Below, one piece after another: positions 35,831 through 46,999 of a stretch of DNA of 64,000 nt. This DNA comes from Icerya purchasi (lineage: Eukaryota > Arthropoda > Insecta > Hemiptera > Monophlebidae), in contig CM077116.1 of NCBI GenBank assembly GCA_039619475.1, forward strand, positions 16,675,443-16,739,442. Reading direction: 5' to 3'. The stretch's first letter is position 1. Each line of letters begins with the position of its first letter. The notes below the pieces were generated by a model. The model did not search any database, was not told the origin of the DNA, and was given only the letters and a program-made list of their open reading frames with translations. The position numbers were made by a program, and so were the translations under genes.

Positions 35831-37594
35831 GCCTATCAAACTCAACGAGAGCACAACAGTAACGGATGCTTGAACTTGAAAATTTCTTGCATACTTTCAC
35901 TTGGTTTTCGATTTATCACCTTAATATTACACGTAAAAGCAGGTTCCATACGGATGCAAACCAGCTACACACCATTACAAATTAAGAAGTCTAATTAAAG
36001 CGAATAAGTAAATAAACTAATAAGTTCGAGGAACATTTAGTAAATCAGATGCATTGTCATCGTTAAGAGTATAGACTATATGCGCATAACGATGGGTAAA
36101 ACTATGTAATTCTTCATAATTCAGTTAACTGTTCTCCCAAATTCTGAAAATTTAAAACTATTTTCAATAATTAATTCTGAAAGGTCCATTACGTTATAAA
36201 GCTAGATTCTTTTTTTATAATACTACAATAATTGTTCATCACAACTGCTCTCAATAGGGGGGCTATTTACATATTTTATTACGTAATATTCATATTTCTA
36301 ATTGAGCACGACAAATTCTTTGTTCCGTTTTATATACACAATAAGTTTTTCCTAACAACATTATCGTCCACATATTTTGCAATAATGCATAAAAATAAAT
36401 GAATAACGTAATTACTTTCGCAATGATTTTGCATAATTTATTCTTTCTTTAAATATATATATATATATATAAATACATGTGTGTATATTTATATATATGA
36501 ATGTGTGTATATATATATATATATGAATGTATATATATACGTATTTTCGCGTCATAAAACATTAAATCCACTTAACCGATTTAGTTCGTTTTTTGTTTTT
36601 TTATCTGGATTTTTTCTCATCACTTGCTCAGTAATGTAGGCTTTGTTTCGTTTTAATATCTTTGAGAATCATTAATTAAATGTTTTTGTTTCATGCGTTA
36701 CGTTATTCTACTATTAACATTTTTTATTTATAATAGAACTAATTTTTACCGGTATTCAGTGATATACGTAATTTTATTAAATATATTAATTAAATCACCG
36801 AATATCTCGCAGAAGGAGAAAATAGGAAATGTAACGGAATACTGGAAAAATGCGGAATAAGTAAGCTAAGTTGGGGGAGCTCAACCTAAAAGATAATATT
36901 GTGATGTTAAAATTGAAACATTAACTTCGCTTAGTAATACGAGAATTATTCTTTCAACTAATTCCAATGATTTATCCGATGTTATTAGACTTATAAAATG
37001 GTAAAATACAATTGGACGAAAATATCATCGAGTTAAAAATTTACTAAGCAAAAATTTGGAATGGTTATGCGAAATAACTATTATAACTCATAAAAATATA
37101 TGTAGATGCGATGAATTAATATAATTCACAATAGGTATCAAGCAGACTATGAGATATTTAATTCCAGCGACGGTATAGCAGATTATATCCTGCAAAATTT
37201 TTGAATAGTTTGAATACTCCAGAAATACCACCGCATAAATTAATAATAAAAACTGAATCGCCCATTATGATACTGCGAAATTTGGATTTTTAAAATCATA
37301 ACAGTACGAGTCTACGTATAATAAAATTCTCAAAAGCAGTGTAATTAAAGTTAAAATATTGCTAGGTTTAGTTACTAGAAACTATTCTTTCATACCGAGA
37401 ATTTTAACGATTCCATCATCAGATTTACCGTTTCAATTTAAACGAATTCGACACCTTATAAAAACTCACTTCGCAAAATACAAGAGCAACCTTTTAAACA
37501 TTTTGATATAGATTTACATCATGATGATTAATCGTATTCACATAAACAATTGTTATTATGAGTTGGTTTAGATTATGCTCTATATATATATATA
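35831..37594. other. AT-rich stretch with compound microsatellite
   Basis: No gene is recognised. A TA/GTGTAT compound microsatellite lies at 36452-36540 and a short TA run at 37580-37594 directly before the next repeat. Confidence 0.55.
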
Positions 37595-37812
37595 ACTCGG
37601 CCATTTTGGCCTCGCAAGGGACTATGCCCCTTAACCCCTCTTGCTTACATTTATGTGTTTTTCTCTTCTATACTTTGTATAAAATGATCAAAATTTACAA
37701 AGTAATTCTAAATCGGTCCAAATGAATATAATAATATAATCACAAAAATCCTATAAAATATAACAAACGTTACATAAAATTTTGGACATTTTTTCTAATG
37801 GAGGTAGCCTAA
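37595..37812 (+). repeat. ACTCGG/GC-hairpin dispersed repeat, copy A
   Basis: It begins ACTCGGCCATTTTGGCCTCG right after a TA run. A hairpin-like CAAGGGACTATGCCCCTTAA follows, then TTCTATACTTTGTATAAAAT, and the end is CATTTTTTCTAATGGAGGTA. It aligns almost end to end with 45745-45973 in the same orientation. No coding capacity was seen. The (TA)n start could reflect an insertion preference or belong to the element. Confidence 0.85.
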
Positions 37813-38190
37813 GAATTACATTGTAATTAATATATTAATATCTTCAAATATAACATGGCAAATATAGTTTATCCAAAAATATTAACTTGAAAAATTAAGT
37901 AAATACAAGTACTATCATTGATATTATTACTAATGTTATTATTCTTATTAAATAAGTAAAATATTAAATATAAATTTTCGCATATAATTATTGTTATTAT
38001 TTATTATTTAATTAATTAAACATGATTTTATAATATCCGAGCGTGAATAAATAAATAATATCAATATTATTACTCGTTTTGTTTTAGTTTTTTTATTTTG
38101 AACACTTAAGCACGGAACCTTTACCCAGAAACAATGCACAGGAGATATTAAATAAATTAATATTTTTATTATATAGATATTTCAGCCTAA

Positions 38191-38290
38191 TGTGTGTGTG
38201 TGTGTGTGTGTGTGTGTCTTATACTATAAGCTCGGTCCCCCGGACCACGCTGTAAAGGACAACCCCTTAACTCCCATATAATATTTCTTC
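38191..38290 (+). repeat. TG microsatellite followed by ACTCGG-type repeat, copy C (fragment)
   Basis: About fourteen TG units (38191-38217) lead, after a short TATA-like spacer, into GCTCGGTCCCCCGGACCACG and AACCCCTTAACTCCCATATA. This resembles the first 60 bases of copies A and B but is more diverged. Confidence 0.55.
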
Positions 38291-39587
38291 TAAAAATGTT
38301 TTTTCTAAAAAAAAAAATACCGACTTCAAAATTTAACAGAAATGCACTAAAAAATAAAAAATAATTACTCCATAATAAACAATTAATAAAAATGCACTAA
38401 ACAGTAAAAAACAATTATTTAATAAGAAATAATATATTTCAGTGATACACCTTAAGATAATATTGTGATAATTTTTAAACTTTTAAAGCAGACACCAAAT
38501 AAAATTACAATATCTAGAAACAATTTAATTAATATTTAATGCGGTTCTTAATTATTACTGCAATTTGAATTCGGTGTCGACTCCGAAAAGTTAATGTTGT
38601 ATAACAATATCATATCACCTTAAAAATATATTTCACTGTAAAATATATTATTTTTATAGAATAATTCTTGTTTAATTTTTAGTACATTTTTATTACATTT
38701 TTATTATCGAATAATTAATTTTTATAAAAAAAAAATATTTTATTTCGCAATTTTTAGCGTAATGCTTAAATTTTTTGTCTTGCTAAAAGTTAACTTTTTT
38801 TAAAAGTAATAAGGGTTCAAAATTGATTTTCTTTATTCGAATCCATATTTATCCATGATGATTATCATTAATAATGCTTTGATTTTTTCAAATTACGTTT
38901 CCATGCTTGATATTGATAATATTTTAAGTTAGTAACAGATTTTTTCTTGTTTTTTAATGACTATTCAGTTTACGTTGACCGATACTTATCGATGTAATCA
39001 CATAGTACCACCACTGATTGGTACACTTACAAATAAATGAAGAATCATTAAAATCACTACACACGAGTACAACGAACAAACCAAAAAAACATACTGGACC
39101 GACGCATAATCTCCTTCCTTTTTTAAATAAGTAATAACATTTATAAAAGATTAAATTTCAGGTGACACGTCATTCTTGAAAGAAATATTAACTTATGATT
39201 TACGCAGCAATATAACGATTTTAACATAGACAGGTCTTATAGTTGGGCTCAACTTAAAATTTTCTTCTTCACGATGAAATGTCATGAAATTCTATAATGA
39301 TTATCGCTATAACCAATCAGTAGCTAGGAAGTGTCTTATTTACACTTTTTATTTATTTTTTATTTTTTTTGAAAATATATACACATTTATTAAAGCTATG
39401 CGCTTGTCGACGAGTTTTCTTACATCTAAATATGCCTACGTTATACTATTTATATACTGTACAATTTTATCGCCGCGCAAATATTTTATTACAAACTTAT
39501 CCTATTTTTCCTTATTTCTAACTTAGCTATAACTAATCTATTCTTTATTTTATTTTTTATTATTTTTTATTATTTTATTTATTTATT
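38291..39587. other. Extremely AT-rich stretch
   Basis: Locally over three quarters A+T. Long runs of AATAAT/TTATTA-like words but no genes. The 80-codon frame at 39284-39526 is Phe/Tyr/Leu-rich and looks like chance. Confidence 0.55.
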
Positions 39588-39652
39588 TTGTTCCGTCCCT
39601 TTCCCTTTCCCTTTTTTCACTTTTGTTTATCACTATTTCCGTACCTCTTCTC

Positions 39653-39937
39653 TTATTCGATGCTTATTATTGTTCCTATATTTCCCTCTTTCTGCAACCA
39701 TTCCTTTATTTTCTTTTTTATCACCCCAATTTTTTCCTCCTCTATTACTTCTTTAAGTATTTTATTTAACAACTGAGTTATAACGTATGTGTCTGTTTGT
39801 TCCCCAATCTTTGCTTTAGCTAACGGCAGTTTGTACAAATAGTTTTCCCTCAGCCCAGATTCTATTTTTATTCTTTCTTCCAATTCTATTTCCTTCTCTG
39901 TCATTATGTATTCCCATATCTTTATGAATAAATACAT
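39653..39937 (-). CDS. Unrecognised 94-codon Lys/Glu/Ile-rich open frame
   Basis: The minus-strand frame starts MYLFIKIWEYIMTEKEIELE. An alternative start at the second Met gives 83 residues. It is rich in Glu, Lys, Ile and Leu with amphipathic-looking spacing. Its composition resembles a soluble helical protein more than the chance frames around it. I recognise no motif. Downstream on the minus strand the DNA is A-rich with many AATAAA-like words. It may be a fragment of a mobile-element protein, or chance, since the plus strand here is strongly T/C-rich. Confidence 0.25.
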   Translation of the reverse strand: MYLFIKIWEYIMTEKEIELEERIKIESGLRENYLYKLPLAKAKIGEQTDTYVITQLLNKILKEVIEEEKIGVIKKKIKEWLQKEGNIGTIISIE

Positions 39938-42129
39938 TCCCCTAACTTACACTATGGTAAATAGTTTATTTAATCTGTAATCAACAATTTGAGTTCATAT
40001 TTTTACTAAAAGTCGTATCACAATGTATGCACTATATGAGAGACATATTCATGTCAAATGAACTCCTGTAAAAGGATACCGAAGTAATGTTATTATTTTT
40101 TTTTTATTCTAATCCAAAAATATATATTTGCTGTACATATAAGGAAAAAACAAACTCTACTTCTTCATCATACGAATTTATCAAGGTAAGAAAATCAGAA
40201 AACTACAGGTAGCTTTAATACTGTGTCGAACATTTTCAATGCTCTCTATTGACAAGCCCCACCCAAAAGAACTTCGATATTACTTGCTACCGGAAAACGC
40301 AGAAAAAACCAATAAAATGCATAAAAAAATGACAAAATGCAAAGTGCATTTTAAAGTAATGAAGGCACTTAGAGAATTAGGAACACGCAGAAAAAACCAT
40401 GTACACTTATTATTTCGCAGACTACATTATGAACATTAGGCTAACAGCTTTACGGGCTTCGAGAATAATGAGGCGGGGGAGTCTCCGGTTTGGCTTTCTG
40501 CTTCGTCCCGTTTTTCTTAAAAAAGTGCATATCTAATCTTCTGTACCGGTGTGAAACACGTCCACCCCTAATTTCGGCTGTTGAATATGATTATATCTCT
40601 TCCTTTCGTAACATCGTTCTTTCTATCTGTCTGTCTAAAATCTTCCCAATTCCCGCTTCCCATTCGATGTTTCTTTGGTCTCTGTTATATCCTCCACGTT
40701 TTAACCATGCGCTTCTGTCTTTCTCTCGTGTTCGCTTTTCCGTTAGTCAATTTACGATACTTTATTCATTCTTTTAACTAAGTTAATCAAACGTAATAAA
40801 AAAAAACGGAAAACGCGTATAACCAAAACAGTTTCTGATATTACTTGGTGACACGGAGCAAATTTAATAAATACGTATTTTTAACTTCGACATGAACGCG
40901 TACATTAAACTATTCTCGGACGTTACATTTTATTATATCACGGACCACGAAGAACAGTATGACGAGAAAATGAAATAATAACAAGATCGTCGCGGATAGA
41001 GGATTCTGCGATAAAAGAATCACGTGCTGGAACAAACTCAAATAAAAAGCACTTGCTCAACTCGAAGATGAAATTTCTTAGAACATCGAAGAAGTATTAA
41101 AAAGTTGACCGCAACAACATTTCCCCGACGTCATTAATTAAAATCGTCTTCATCCTGTCGGTATCGATCGATTTTAATTTTTTCTTTTAAACTCGTGTAA
41201 ACAATTATATAGCTCGGTCAGGAATGTGTCATTTACTAACAACACCGAACAACTACGTATAAAGAAATACTATTGTTCTAATTATTAAATTAATCTTCTT
41301 TTTATTTATAAAATTCAGAATATTCAATATTATTCAATATTATTCAATATTTCGGTATTATTTTCACGCACGCACACCAAATCCCGAACATTACGAGGGG
41401 AAGGGGGCGCATTTTCAGACTATTAAAGAAACTTCGGTAAAGCTAATGGCTACTCTAGAATTTTTTGCCTCCTTCCCTTCGAATAATCACATCTTCCAAG
41501 CGACATTTTCTTAGTCTTAACATTTTAGTTCGTGTTTACGTCATTACGGTCATGCACATATTTTGTCGAAATTAAAAAGCGACAGAAAAGTGGTCGATTA
41601 CATCGGAATGCTGTACCGGCTCGATCTGAGCCACCCAATCCGATCGCTGTCTACCCAAATTACAAGAACTCGTACATAAATCGTCGAATGCTAGTGCGAA
41701 CTGTACAATTTTCTGATTATCCCTATTATACATTCAAAATTCACATCACGGATGCACATTTTCAGACACAAATCGAATGCTTTTTGAAATTATTCTTAAA
41801 TTGTTCATTATAAAAGGTAAATTAAAAATACTTTTGATAACCATTACTGGTGAACGAACACTCCGAAAAACTACTGTAATTCTATCCGATAAATCGAAAA
41901 AAATATCAGCGTCATCGTATCTGGGTTTGAAAAAGTAGGGATTCTAGAATGTACTTCTTCAAGAACCTCCTCCCTTCTGTGGGACTGATTTATAACGGTA
42001 ATAGGGCTTGAATCATTAATTTTATCAGAAAATGTTCTGTTATCCGTTTGAGATATTATTATCCCTATCTAATAATAAGATATCTTCATTCTTTTTTTTT
42101 AGGTATCGCATACTACAGCTTTGATCGGG
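39938..42129. other. Non-coding stretch with a small tandem repeat
   Basis: No gene is recognised. At 41318-41352 the 11-base word ATTCAATATTA repeats about three times. The 40490-40777 region is T/C-rich with frames reminiscent of non-LTR tails (RFNHALLSFSRVRF), but that is not enough to call. The 93-codon frame at 41532-41813 is unrecognised. Confidence 0.45.
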
Positions 42130-42475
42130 GGTACTGAAGCTATTGTAATTAAATAAGCGGATATATATTTGTTATTTTCAGAAACTGGATAGTCGTTTTA
42201 AGTTCTCCTAGGTTATTTGAACGTGCTGTCTATATTGAAATATTGTGATTAGGATGGTATTTCCAGAGAGGTATGCACTTGTTAGTATGTGTTCGACTAT
42301 TAAAGACTCCTGCCCACAACGGCAGCAATATCGGTTGCGTTATTTTATTTTCAAGTATGTGATTATAAGTTAATGCAGTACGTCCAATTCTGAGCCACGT
42401 TATTACAACCTCAACTTGACGTTTCGGAGTTTGCTGGTAGTGGCGATGCACTTCTACTGCAGGTCCCACGCATCA
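42130..42475 (-). mobile_element. Jockey-type non-LTR retrotransposon, C-terminal end of ORF2
   Basis: The minus-strand frame 42469-42230 contains VEVVITWLRIGRTALTYNHI, matching the conserved VVLTRLRIGHTxLTHxxL block after RNase H in Jockey-type ORF2. A frameshifted version of the zinc-knuckle region follows (HTNKCIPLW for HILxxCPxY). In the next frame the protein closes with FLKITNIYPLI and a stop near 42150. A T-run at 42092-42100 could mark the poly(A) tail. Only the last 110 or so residues remain. Confidence 0.75.
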
Positions 42476-42599
42476 TGAAATAGATTTTTAATGTTGCGTA
42501 TTTGGGATCGGTCTTCAAAAGAGACTTGTTAATAATGTAATTATGGGGATAATAGTTCCAACCGGTATTGGCAAATCTGATTACACATAATATAGTATA

Positions 42600-42735
42600 A
42601 TCTCAAACAAAATAAAATACAAAAATAACAAAGAAATTTAAAAGTATAATCTGTGTATACTACTCGGAAACGTTTTCAAGCTAAGCCCATCTTCAGCTGG
42701 GAAATAGAATTTACAACATAAAGTACAAAACCGAA
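42600..42735 (-). repeat. Stem-loop repeat family copy (solo)
   Basis: On the minus strand it reads CTGAAGATGGGCTTAGCTTG, then AAAACGTTTC (42667-42696). An AT-rich flank (AATAACAAAGAAATTTAAAAGTATAA on the plus strand, positions 42621-42646) also aligns with the terminal repeat at 52528-52668. GGGC and GCUU can pair around a UUA loop. No second end was found nearby. Confidence 0.6.
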
Positions 42736-43269
42736 TAAGTGTTGCGAATAAATTACAAAAATTTAAAGCGCAGATATGAAATAGAGAAACAAAAAAGCTG
42801 TGCGCCGTGGAATCATCTCTATCTAGTTCAGATATTGGAATAGTTATAGAGATACACTTTAGTAACCATGCGGCGGGATAGAATTTAACGAGTAGGTAAC
42901 GGCTGTTTTCTAAGAAGATTTTTAATTATTTCGTATTGGAAGCACTAAAACGCCGACTGTAACTTTTTTCTTGTTCCTTTTTTTTTTTTATATTTTTTAT
43001 AGAGCTGTTTACACTTGACGTAGAATTGGTATTTATCCGAGACTGAAGAGTCTGGATAATCAGCTGGACCGAATAAAAATAATGGTAATTAAGAAATGTT
43101 TTACAAAAACATTAGACATTAGCGTCTTTATGGCATAAAGTAAATAAAAAAGCAGGGACAACTTTAAGTTACGTAATGCACAACAGACCAACTCTATCAT
43201 CGTAACTTACGGAATTTCAATACAATGTTACATGGAAATTTTAGTTCTCAACAGCGTCATCGCTTTATT

Positions 43270-43900
43270 GCGGATACATTAGAAAATCAGCTTCGAATTC
43301 ACTTACAGGGCCACTCACAGCTTATGAGAAGAAATTGGAGAAAATAAAAAATATCGATTACCTTGGTTGCAATGTAAACGATCAAGGGAATATGCAGAGC
43401 GAAATAAAGATTCGAATTGGAAAAGCTCGAAGTGTATTTCTAAAATTAAAAACAATATTATGTAGCAGAAACATAAAACTGGATATCAAAATGAGGCTGG
43501 TAATATTCTCAGTATTACTGTATGGGCGGAAAACTGGGTAATCACCAAAACAGTAGAACGAAAACTGAATGCTTTCGAGATGTAGCTGTGTCGTAGAATT
43601 CTTCGCATAAAGTGGACAGATAAAATACGCAACTTGGAAGTACTACAACGTACGAGTAAAGACAAAGAAATAGTAAGAGAAATTAAGTATCGCAAACTGA
43701 AATACTTTGACCAGGCAATTCGACACCCAGAACAATATAGCCTGCTACATGTGCTAATGTAGGGAGGAAGATTACAGGGAAGAGGCCGTAAGGAAGAAGA
43801 AAGACAACCTGGTTGCAGAATTTGTCGGATTCGTTTAATTTTCCAGTTATCAATTTGTTCCGAACGGTTCTAGATAGACGGATTTGGAATTTCGTCAATC
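43270..43900 (+). mobile_element. Non-LTR retrotransposon reverse transcriptase C-terminal tail (RTE/CR1-like)
   Basis: The open frame 43335-43541 carries KIKNIDYLGCNVNDQGNMQS, the typical Y-LG block after the RT palm. KARSVFLKLKTILCSRNIKL and SVLLYGRKTG follow (ancestral SVLLYGCETW). After a shift it continues ITKTVERKLNAFEM-stop-LCRRILRIKWTD and REIKYRKLKYFDQAIRHPEQ. It then decays, with GGRLQGRGRKEE equivalent to GxIxGRRGxGRR. The RT active-site YADD region is not present, so this is a 3' fragment. The same family occurs at 61784-62150 on the minus strand. Confidence 0.8.
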
Positions 43901-44327
43901 TTGCACTATTTACTTACTCAATAAACTCTACTTATTTAACCATTCGCTTCCTTAGGCTTGAAACATAAATGATTATTATTTTTCTATTTTTAATTCAAAT
44001 TTATATGTAAACAAAATACATGTAAATGCACTATCCCTATCTATGTATTTTAAATAATAAGGAACTATAGTATCATTTAATTACCTGGCGCACCGAGCTG
44101 TTGTCCTCAGAAATATGTATATATAGGTATATAAATATTGAATAGAAACTATTTACATGCAAAAATCTTAACTTTATTTTAATCTTATACATATTCACAA
44201 AAGATAAAATATTTTAAAACTAATTTATGAATTTAAAGCCTCTTTCTATACAACATTGCAGTCAAAGATAAAACAGTTCAATACATTTTTCTCCTCTGTT
44301 TATTAACCATCTTCTTTTTTTTTTTTT
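43901..44327. other. AT-rich non-coding stretch
   Basis: No gene or repeat boundary was recognised. A T-run (44315-44329) lies at the edge of the mariner relic. Confidence 0.55.
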
Positions 44328-45121
44328 TTAAACAATCAACATGGACTTCATGTTTGAACGACTCATGCTTGCTTTCTTCGGACGTGGTGAATGTTGACCA
44401 ACCCATCGTGACCGCTGTACCTTCGTTTCAACGTCATATCTGTAAATACAAGTTTCGTCACCTGTGATGATAGTTTTCATTAAGTTTTCGTCGCTGTTAG
44501 CACGATAAAGCAATTCTTGGCTAATTTCTTTTTGCTCGCTCGTGAATAGTTGTGGCACTATTTTTGCTGGGACGAGATGCATGCCAAGTTTTTCATCCTA
44601 ATTTCGTGACACGACCCAACGCTGATACCGACTTCTTCTGCGACCTCCCACACAGTTAAAGACGATTTCCACAAATCACAGATCAAACGGCATCAGCGTT
44701 TTCATCATCGGTTGACGTCGAGGGTCGTTCTGATCTTGAATTTTCATCGGTCGATGATCTGCCCAATTTGAAATGTATAAACCACTCGTAACACTGTGTG
44801 ATGCTCTGCAGTCCTCCTTATGGGCTTGCTGAAACAATTCCCATGTTTCAGAAAAAGATTTGCCAATGTTAAAGCAAAATTTAATGTTACAATGTTGCTC
44901 CACAAACTCCCTCATTTTTGCTTTCTCACTACTTCGCAGAGTGCCGACTGCACGTGTTCACTTAATCGCTCTATTCGCTAACTGATTAAACTACCGTAAC
45001 ACGGTAAGCGCCTCATTTTGTTTCGAAAGAATGTCGCTAGATGTAGCATGACGCGAGAATTTAAATTTTACACGGTTCGGACGCAATTTCAAAAGTTCGG
45101 TCTTTTTTTGAACAGACCTCG
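44328..45121 (-). mobile_element. Mariner transposon, 3' truncated and broken
   Basis: Read on the minus strand, the 5' end begins CGAGGTCTGTTCAAAAAAAG at 45121, a mariner-like terminal repeat. The transposase starts near 44915 (MREFVEQHCNIKFCFNIGKS), matching the mariner N-terminal helix-turn-helix. It degenerates through the GRPST region. A second frame from 44582 reads MHLVPAKIVPQLFTSEQKEI, then IITGDETCIYRYDVETKVQR with the first catalytic Asp of the DD34D triad, then SPRPKKASMSRSNMKSMLIV. The following two catalytic Asp motifs and the 3' terminal repeat are missing: the element stops at a T-run near 44328. It cannot encode an active enzyme. Confidence 0.88.
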
Positions 45122-45133
45122 TTTGCATATATA

Positions 45134-45335
45134 ACTCGGCCCTTCGTACCCCGCTTGGGGACCCCACCGGACCTCCAGCTCTATCACTTCTATACTTCGC
45201 ATAGAACAAGGAAAATTAACGTCATTCTTTCCAACTGCACAACAAAAATAAATAAGTCTTTATTTAATGTCACATTTTTGTACAAAAAAATAATGAGGGT
45301 TGGGCTAAGAATGATGTCGTCCTTTTTTATATATA
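45134..45335 (+). repeat. ACTCGG-type dispersed repeat, copy D
   Basis: It begins ACTCGGCCCTTCGTACCCCG after a TATA run. It shares CTTCTATACTT-G-ATA (near 45190-45203) with copy A, then diverges. It abuts the mariner 5' end on the left and the SINE on the right. Confidence 0.55.
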
Positions 45336-45703
45336 GTCTTCGCGATAACTTAGTTGCTAGAGCGATTGGCTTCCGTTATGGAAGTTACGGGTTCAATCCC
45401 GGGTGATGAGAGAAGTTATTACGAAAAATTAAAATAAAATACTGGCTAATAATCACGTGGAAGGCAATGGAAAACCACGACGTACAGCATCATATGCGTG
45501 CTAGATCAGCACACAGCAGACACACGCGGGACTTCACTTGTAGAGCGATAAATCAAACGATTACTAATCAGTTCCGAATGTAGTCTTGTGTGTGTACACC
45601 CTCGTTGCATATAATAATTTCCTAGTTCACAACCTATATCTGTACAGCTGAAATGTACGAATAGGTTGCCCACCAACCGAATGGTTGAAGAAATAATGAT
45701 GAT
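45336..45703 (+). mobile_element. tRNA-derived SINE
   Basis: The head (about 45336-45411) looks like a tRNA. TTAGTTGCTAGAGCG is an A-box-like sequence. GCTTC and GAAGT can pair around a 7-base loop as an anticodon arm. CGGGTTCAATCCCG gives a T-arm and contains a perfect B box, GGTTCAATCC. The base before the supposed anticodon is not T, as often in SINEs. Downstream is a body with AAGGCAATGGAAAACCACGA near 45462-45481, a motif I associate with insect SINEs. The 3' end is a short AATGATGAT-type tail near 45690-45703. It would be transcribed by RNA polymerase III from the internal A and B boxes and depends on a LINE for movement. Confidence 0.8.
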
Positions 45704-45744
45704 ATATTTATATTTATATATACATATATATATATATATATATA
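45704..45744. repeat. TA-rich microsatellite
   Basis: TATATTTATA words run into about twelve TA units immediately before repeat copy B. Confidence 0.9.
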
Positions 45745-45973
45745 ACTCGGTCATTTTGGCCTCGCAAGGGGCTGTGCCCCTTGACCCCCCTTGCTTACAT
45801 TTCTGCCTCTTTCCCTTCTATAAACTTTCATTACATAAAATTAAGACATTTTTTCGTTACATATTTCGTTACATAAAATTGTGACATTTTTAAAATAACA
45901 ATCACAAAAATCCTATAAAATATAAAAAACGTTACATAAAATTGGGACATTTTTTCTAATGGGAGGTAACCTA
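45745..45973 (+). repeat. ACTCGG/GC-hairpin dispersed repeat, copy B
   Basis: It begins ACTCGGTCATTTTGGCCTCG. CAAGGGGCTGTGCCCCTTG follows, a perfect 8-bp hairpin with a TGT loop. The body then contains ATCACAAAAATCCTATAAAA and ACGTTACATAAAATTGGGAC, and the end is CTAATGGGAGGTAACCTAAT. Apart from about 40 bases that are partly duplicated (GTTACATA-AAAATT, 45841-45893), it matches copy A at 37595-37812 throughout. Confidence 0.85.
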
Positions 45974-46999
45974 ATAAAAATATATTAATAAAAATCATTT
46001 CTAGAAAAAAAATAATTAAAAGTAGGTAAATACACAAAAACGGAAATTAAAGTAAATAACAATTATTGAACGAACAGTTATAATATATAAAAATATAGCA
46101 CATAAATTTAATAATTAATACAATTTGCATTAGACAAATCATTTACCTGAATTGCTGAAAATAATATATGTCGAAATAATTTAAAAATAAAACAAGAGAA
46201 AAGGAAACTATTGTCTTTGCCAATAATTACACAAACAGTAGTGGCAGAAATAAAAGTGAATTAAAAAAATTTTAATATACGCAGGGGTTATAGTACAGCA
46301 GTTTTGCTTGATCAGGTAATTTACACTAATTATGTAAAACATTTTAGACAATCAAAAACAGCAGATATAACAAATAAAACTTTCGAAAACAAAATAATTT
46401 CAATATAAACAATACCAAAAGAAATATGCAGAGCAAAACAAATTTGGAACGAACGCGGAAAATGCAGAAGAGAATTGAAAATTAAGTTTTTTAAAAATTG
46501 TCTGCTGATTAAGAAAAGAAAGTATAATAAATGTGCACTTTAGTTTAAAAGAAATATTGACTGATATTACACAATATATCTCTCTCATAATTCCGTTTAT
46601 GTTTTTCCGAAAAAGTCGCTTATATGGCCAGCCAGATTCTTTTTAGCTCAAAAACTGTTCAAACATATATAACCTTTCCGCTACCATATTATCTAGGGTA
46701 AAGCACTGAACAAACCAAAGAAAAGAAACTAAATTGGAAAGAGAACATGTCAAATCGTTGAAGAAAAAGAAAACATCATAATCAAATGAAAACACCATTC
46801 TCTTTTTTTTTTAAATAAACAAATAATCACAACACAACACTCGTATAAATCTTCGCAGTTTTTTGATATATGATATAAACTGTTCGACAGAAATATTGCG
46901 CTATATCGTAATAACTGACTATTTGAATTTTAAACAGTTGCAGTTTCTAAATCACTTTAATACAAAATCAAGCTAAATACGTAATATTCATATACAATC
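45974..46999. other. AT-rich non-coding stretch
   Basis: No gene or recognisable element. Confidence 0.55.

Noticed and set aside
40490..40777. Possible non-LTR RNase H tail on the plus strand
   Set aside because: Only the T/C-rich composition and a vague SRVRF word support it. The GNE/VD block is absent.
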